From Thermodesulfobacteriota bacterium (lineage in GTDB: Bacteria > Desulfobacterota > Dissulfuribacteria > Dissulfuribacterales > UBA3076), in the NCBI GenBank assembly GCA_003645605.1, contig QNAY01000062.1, positions 1-7,105 on the forward strand: a stretch of DNA of 7,105 bases, in the 5' to 3' direction. Position numbers and translations under genes: made by a program. Below are positions 4,969 through 7,105 of the stretch, in pieces. The notes beneath the pieces were generated by a model. It worked only from the letters and a program-made list of their open reading frames with translations. It searched no databases and was not told where the DNA came from. The first letter of the stretch is position 1, and each line of letters opens with the position of its first letter.

Positions 4969-5661
4969 TCATTCTTTGGCTTCAGGTTCGACATTTCCGT
5001 GCCGGATGATCTCCCCCTGAACCATATAAACGACCTCTTCGGCAATGTTGGTGGCATGGTCTGCTATGCGCTCAAGGTGACGGCACATCAAGAGCAGGTT
5101 GATCAGATAACCCACGCGATCAGTATGTTCACGTATGGCTTGTTTTATCACGTCACAGGCCTGGTCTTTCATATCATCTATTGCATCATCCAATTTAAGG
5201 ACATCCAGCGCCAGGACATCGTCCATGTTCACAAGGGCGTCCAGACTCTTCTTGAGCATGGATGCCGTCTTCTCTGCCATCAAAAAATAATCAAAAGGGA
5301 TATCGAGCCGTTCCCGTTTAGCAATGATCTGTACCCGTTCTGCGATGTTCACCGCCTCATCGGCTATCCTTTCCAGGTCGTTGTTGATCTTGATCACAGC
5401 AATCAGAAACCGCAGGTCCACAGCAACCGGCTGATGCAGCGCCAGAAGCTTCAGGCAATCTTCTTCCACCTCTATTTCAAATTCATCTATTTCAAAGTCA
5501 CTCCTGATGATCTTCTCTGCAAGATTCGCATTTCTTAACTCAAGGGCCTGGATAGCCATGCGGACACGCTCTTCAACCATGGCTCCCAGGGAGAGGATAC
5601 TCTTTTTTAGTTTCTCTAACTCTTTCTGTAAACGTATGGTTATAACACTTTCCTCACTCAC
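4969..5661 (-). CDS. phoU: Phosphate transport system accessory regulator PhoU
   Basis: A full-length 230-aa cytosolic PhoU, which links the PstSCAB phosphate transporter to the PhoR sensor kinase and represses the Pho response when phosphate is plentiful. It shows the family's two three-helix repeats, each with the metal-binding E-x-x-x-D signature: LERIADEAVNIAE (E97, D101) and LERIADHATNIAE (E197, D201). HQPVAVDLRFLIAVIKINNDLERIAD is split here by the helix turn at about residue 90 and is typical. The GTG at 5661 overlaps the pstB stop (TAGTG), the usual coupled arrangement. However, pstB upstream is only a remnant, so this phoU has lost its normal operon context and may be poorly expressed or decaying, although its own frame is intact. 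An alternative GTG start lies five codons further in. Confidence 0.95.
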   Translation of the reverse strand: MSEESVITIRLQKELEKLKKSILSLGAMVEERVRMAIQALELRNANLAEKIIRSDFEIDEFEIEVEEDCLKLLALHQPVAVDLRFLIAVIKINNDLERIADEAVNIAERVQIIAKRERLDIPFDYFLMAEKTASMLKKSLDALVNMDDVLALDVLKLDDAIDDMKDQACDVIKQAIREHTDRVGYLINLLLMCRHLERIADHATNIAEEVVYMVQGEIIRHGNVEPEAKE

Positions 5662-5818
5662 TATCCAAAACGGCCAGTGATGTAGTCTTCTGTCTGTTGG
5701 AGCTTAGGTTTAGTAAAAAGCGTCTCAGTATCATCCTTTTCGATAAGCTTTCCCAGATAAAAAAAGGCGGTAATATAGGATACGCGTGCTGCCTGCTACA
5801 TGTTGTGCGTAACAATTA
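5661..5818 (-). pseudogene. pstB: Remnant of the phosphate ABC transporter ATPase PstB (C-terminal end)
   Basis: Reading the minus strand gives IIVTHNM, a TAG stop, then [31 protein letters not shown] and [11 protein letters not shown] followed by TAG. This is the conserved C-terminal end of PstB, from the H-loop histidine (THNM) onward, about 50 codons of an expected 250 or so. The in-frame TAG stands exactly where the family has a Gln (NMQQAAR), a CAG to TAG change. Upstream of about 5818 the similarity ends abruptly at the palindromic element 5820-5955. The Walker A, signature and Walker B motifs are all missing, so the gene is dead. Its stop codon still overlaps the phoU start. Confidence 0.85.
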
Positions 5819-5819
5819 T

Positions 5820-5955
5820 GGGCCATGATCATCGTTTCGGCCACTCAAGCCTTTTTTATTTCCATGAGTTTCAAAAAAAGCCAAAAAAATCAAATACTTC
5901 GATACTATAGTAACTTTTCTATGACACCTACTGGCCGAAACGATGATCATAGCCC
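5820..5955. mobile_element. 136-bp MITE-like element with terminal inverted repeats
   Basis: The ends 5820-5843 and 5932-5955 are inverted copies over 24 bp with one mismatch; the inner 19 bp (5825-5843 against 5932-5950) match perfectly and contain ATGATCATCG and TTTCGGCCA. The 88-bp interior is AT-rich, has poly-T and poly-A runs and a 10-bp palindrome TACTATAGTA (5903-5912), and no gene. It sits exactly where the pstB frame breaks off and about 35 bp beyond the hipA-like stop codon. It is too short to encode a transposase, so a non-autonomous insertion element is most likely. A long cruciform acting as a bidirectional terminator is possible. Confidence 0.72.
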
Positions 5956-5989
5956 AATATTTCAACCTCTTGTCCCGCAATTTCTTAAT

Positions 5990-7105
5990 TCACAGACATC
6001 CCCTAAACACTCCCAAGCGTTTTCGTATCCGGCGCCGTATGCCTTCGGCTGCTTCCCCTGGAATTTCGGAAAAAAGCCTTTCCCATCCCGCCATGCCGTC
6101 CAGTACTTCTTCAGTCAAGTTCAACGCCCTTTTGCGTGAAAGGCCAAATTCCCGGCTCTCGGAAAGAAGGTCCTCCAGGGTAATGCCGGTGTGCTTTCCG
6201 TTGATTTTGAGGAGTTGTTCTTCGCGCCAGACGTTCGGGACGAGATCATAGACAGGAGAAAGCCGCCAACCGGCTTTTTTGTGGGCCATCGAGAAGTTCT
6301 GGAGGTGGTCATCGGTATTGAAGAGGCAGACGTTGACCACCATCTGTTTGAAGAGCAGATCCACGTCAATCCTGGGGTCGGCCGACACCCTCCTCACGAT
6401 CTCTGCAAGATCTGCATAGGAGATGAAGTCCGGGAAGTCGTCAACGGCAAGGAGTGAGCGAAAGCTCAGAAGGGCCCGCCTTCCCATTGGAACGACATCG
6501 AAACGCCGGACCAGCAGCACAGGTCGGTTCCACACTCTGCACACCTTGAAGTCGGGTATGATAAGGCCGGCCCTTTTCCCCAGCTCAAGTCCAGCGGCTT
6601 CAAGGAGCACGTTTGTCTGTGGATCTACATCATAGACACTTGGAAATTTGGCGATCCAGGCCGCTTCCTTGTGCCGCACCAGGACCTTGGGCCGCGCGCC
6701 TCCCGCAGAGGTCCCCCCGGAAAGGAGGAAGCGAAGCTCACCTGGATCGACCGCTGTTTCAAAGCGCTGGGCCTCTTTCAGTGCAGCATGGATTTCACTG
6801 AAATCGATGCTGCCATCCACAATATCCGGCGTCTCATCCCGGCTCGAATACAAAAGAGCCCCGAGACCGCTCCCGCCGAGGGCATTGAGAAGATGCACCG
6901 GTGCGTAATGCGTCTTTCGGAGTCCCGCCTTTTCCACGAGAAGCCTCCGTCCCCAGGCATCGGGAAGAGAATCATCGAAAACCCCGTGGATTCCGAAGGC
7001 CGGCCGAGCCGCCATGAAAGTCTCATCCGAAAGCGGCAAGTGAACAGGATGCAAAGGATAGGAATCTGAATTTTCGAGATATTCCCGTTCGTAACGAAAA
7101 AATCC
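5990..7105 (-). CDS. hipA: HipA-like serine/threonine kinase toxin, N-terminus beyond the window
   Basis: The open frame runs to the right edge, giving 371 residues with the N-terminus missing. An in-frame TTG at 7054 is not the real start, since the preceding codons (GFFRYEREYLENSDSYP) continue the family pattern. HipA kinases phosphorylate targets such as glutamyl-tRNA synthetase and induce dormancy when not neutralised by HipB. In-window numbering from the edge: GVFDDSLPDAWGRRLL (about 41-56), the Gly-rich ATP loop region GGTSAGGARPK (about 130-140), WIAKFPS (about 150-156), the catalytic NTDDHLQNFS (about 263-272, Asp equivalent to E. coli D309) and the metal-binding LSPVYDLVP (about 282-290, Asp equivalent to D332). 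All key motifs are present, so the kinase may be active. A HipB partner, if any, lies outside the window. The base composition is clearly richer in G+C than the cassette. The symbol marks the family, not proven orthology. Confidence 0.9.
   Translation of the reverse strand, partial: GFFRYEREYLENSDSYPLHPVHLPLSDETFMAARPAFGIHGVFDDSLPDAWGRRLLVEKAGLRKTHYAPVHLLNALGGSGLGALLYSSRDETPDIVDGSIDFSEIHAALKEAQRFETAVDPGELRFLLSGGTSAGGARPKVLVRHKEAAWIAKFPSVYDVDPQTNVLLEAAGLELGKRAGLIIPDFKVCRVWNRPVLLVRRFDVVPMGRRALLSFRSLLAVDDFPDFISYADLAEIVRRVSADPRIDVDLLFKQMVVNVCLFNTDDHLQNFSMAHKKAGWRLSPVYDLVPNVWREEQLLKINGKHTGITLEDLLSESREFGLSRKRALNLTEEVLDGMAGWERLFSEIPGEAAEGIRRRIRKRLGVFRGCL

Noticed and set aside
4936..5538. 200-codon plus-strand frame opposite phoU
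   Set aside because: It is antisense to an unmistakable PhoU with both metal-binding repeats; no independent support.
5825..6251. Plus-strand frames crossing the palindromic element into hipA
   Set aside because: They start within a palindromic non-coding element and run antisense to the conserved HipA C-terminus.
1..7105. tRNA, rRNA or riboswitch genes
   Set aside because: I found no cloverleaf, rRNA-like or recognisable riboswitch sequence on either strand by eye.

Overview
The window holds a compact, minus-strand accessory cassette (about 172-4345) beside a decayed phosphate locus (pstB remnant and phoU, 4969 to about 5819) and the 3' part of a hipA-like kinase gene (5990 to the right edge). 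All real genes are on the minus strand. The host is a bacterium. The Pst/PhoU locus, the AT-rich intergenic repeats and the mixed base composition would fit a Desulfobacterota-like (deltaproteobacterial) genome, but this is a weak guess because no rRNA or other marker is present. The cassette is visibly more AT-rich than the hipA region, which is consistent with horizontal transfer.

In transcription order the cassette encodes: a 67-aa XRE-type DNA-binding protein (4142-4345); a 164-aa helical protein I do not recognise (3633-4127); a PyrE-like phosphoribosyltransferase (2775-3497); a 763-aa three-part protein (411-2702) made of an unrecognised beta-rich N-terminus, a class III nucleotidyl cyclase-like domain and a complete type-2 orotidine-5'-phosphate decarboxylase (PyrF); and, by ATGA overlap, an 80-aa ORF resembling the first quarter of a second, type-1 OMP decarboxylase (172-414). 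The last two steps of UMP synthesis (orotate + PRPP to OMP to UMP) are thus placed next to, and covalently joined to, a nucleotide-cyclase fold. This is the most unusual thing in the window and the best candidate for an undescribed system: a regulated nucleotide-sensing, signalling or defence module built on pyrimidine enzymes. No recognisable membrane, nuclease or TIR effector accompanies it.

Control signals support a regulated unit. A strong intrinsic terminator sits between the transferase stop codon and the ribosome-binding site of the cyclase-decarboxylase gene, an arrangement reminiscent of UTP-sensitive attenuation of pyrE. A dyad and short direct repeats lie upstream of the XRE gene, and a bulged hairpin lies upstream of the transferase gene.

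The cassette is flanked by two oppositely oriented copies of one roughly 160-bp repeat element (left copy up to 121, cut by the window edge; right copy 4769-4930). Two further palindrome-ended non-coding elements lie at 4579-4758 and 5820-5955. The last of these marks the point where the pstB reading frame ends abruptly. The right part therefore looks like a locus repeatedly remodelled by small repeat elements, with the cassette inserted just downstream of phoU.
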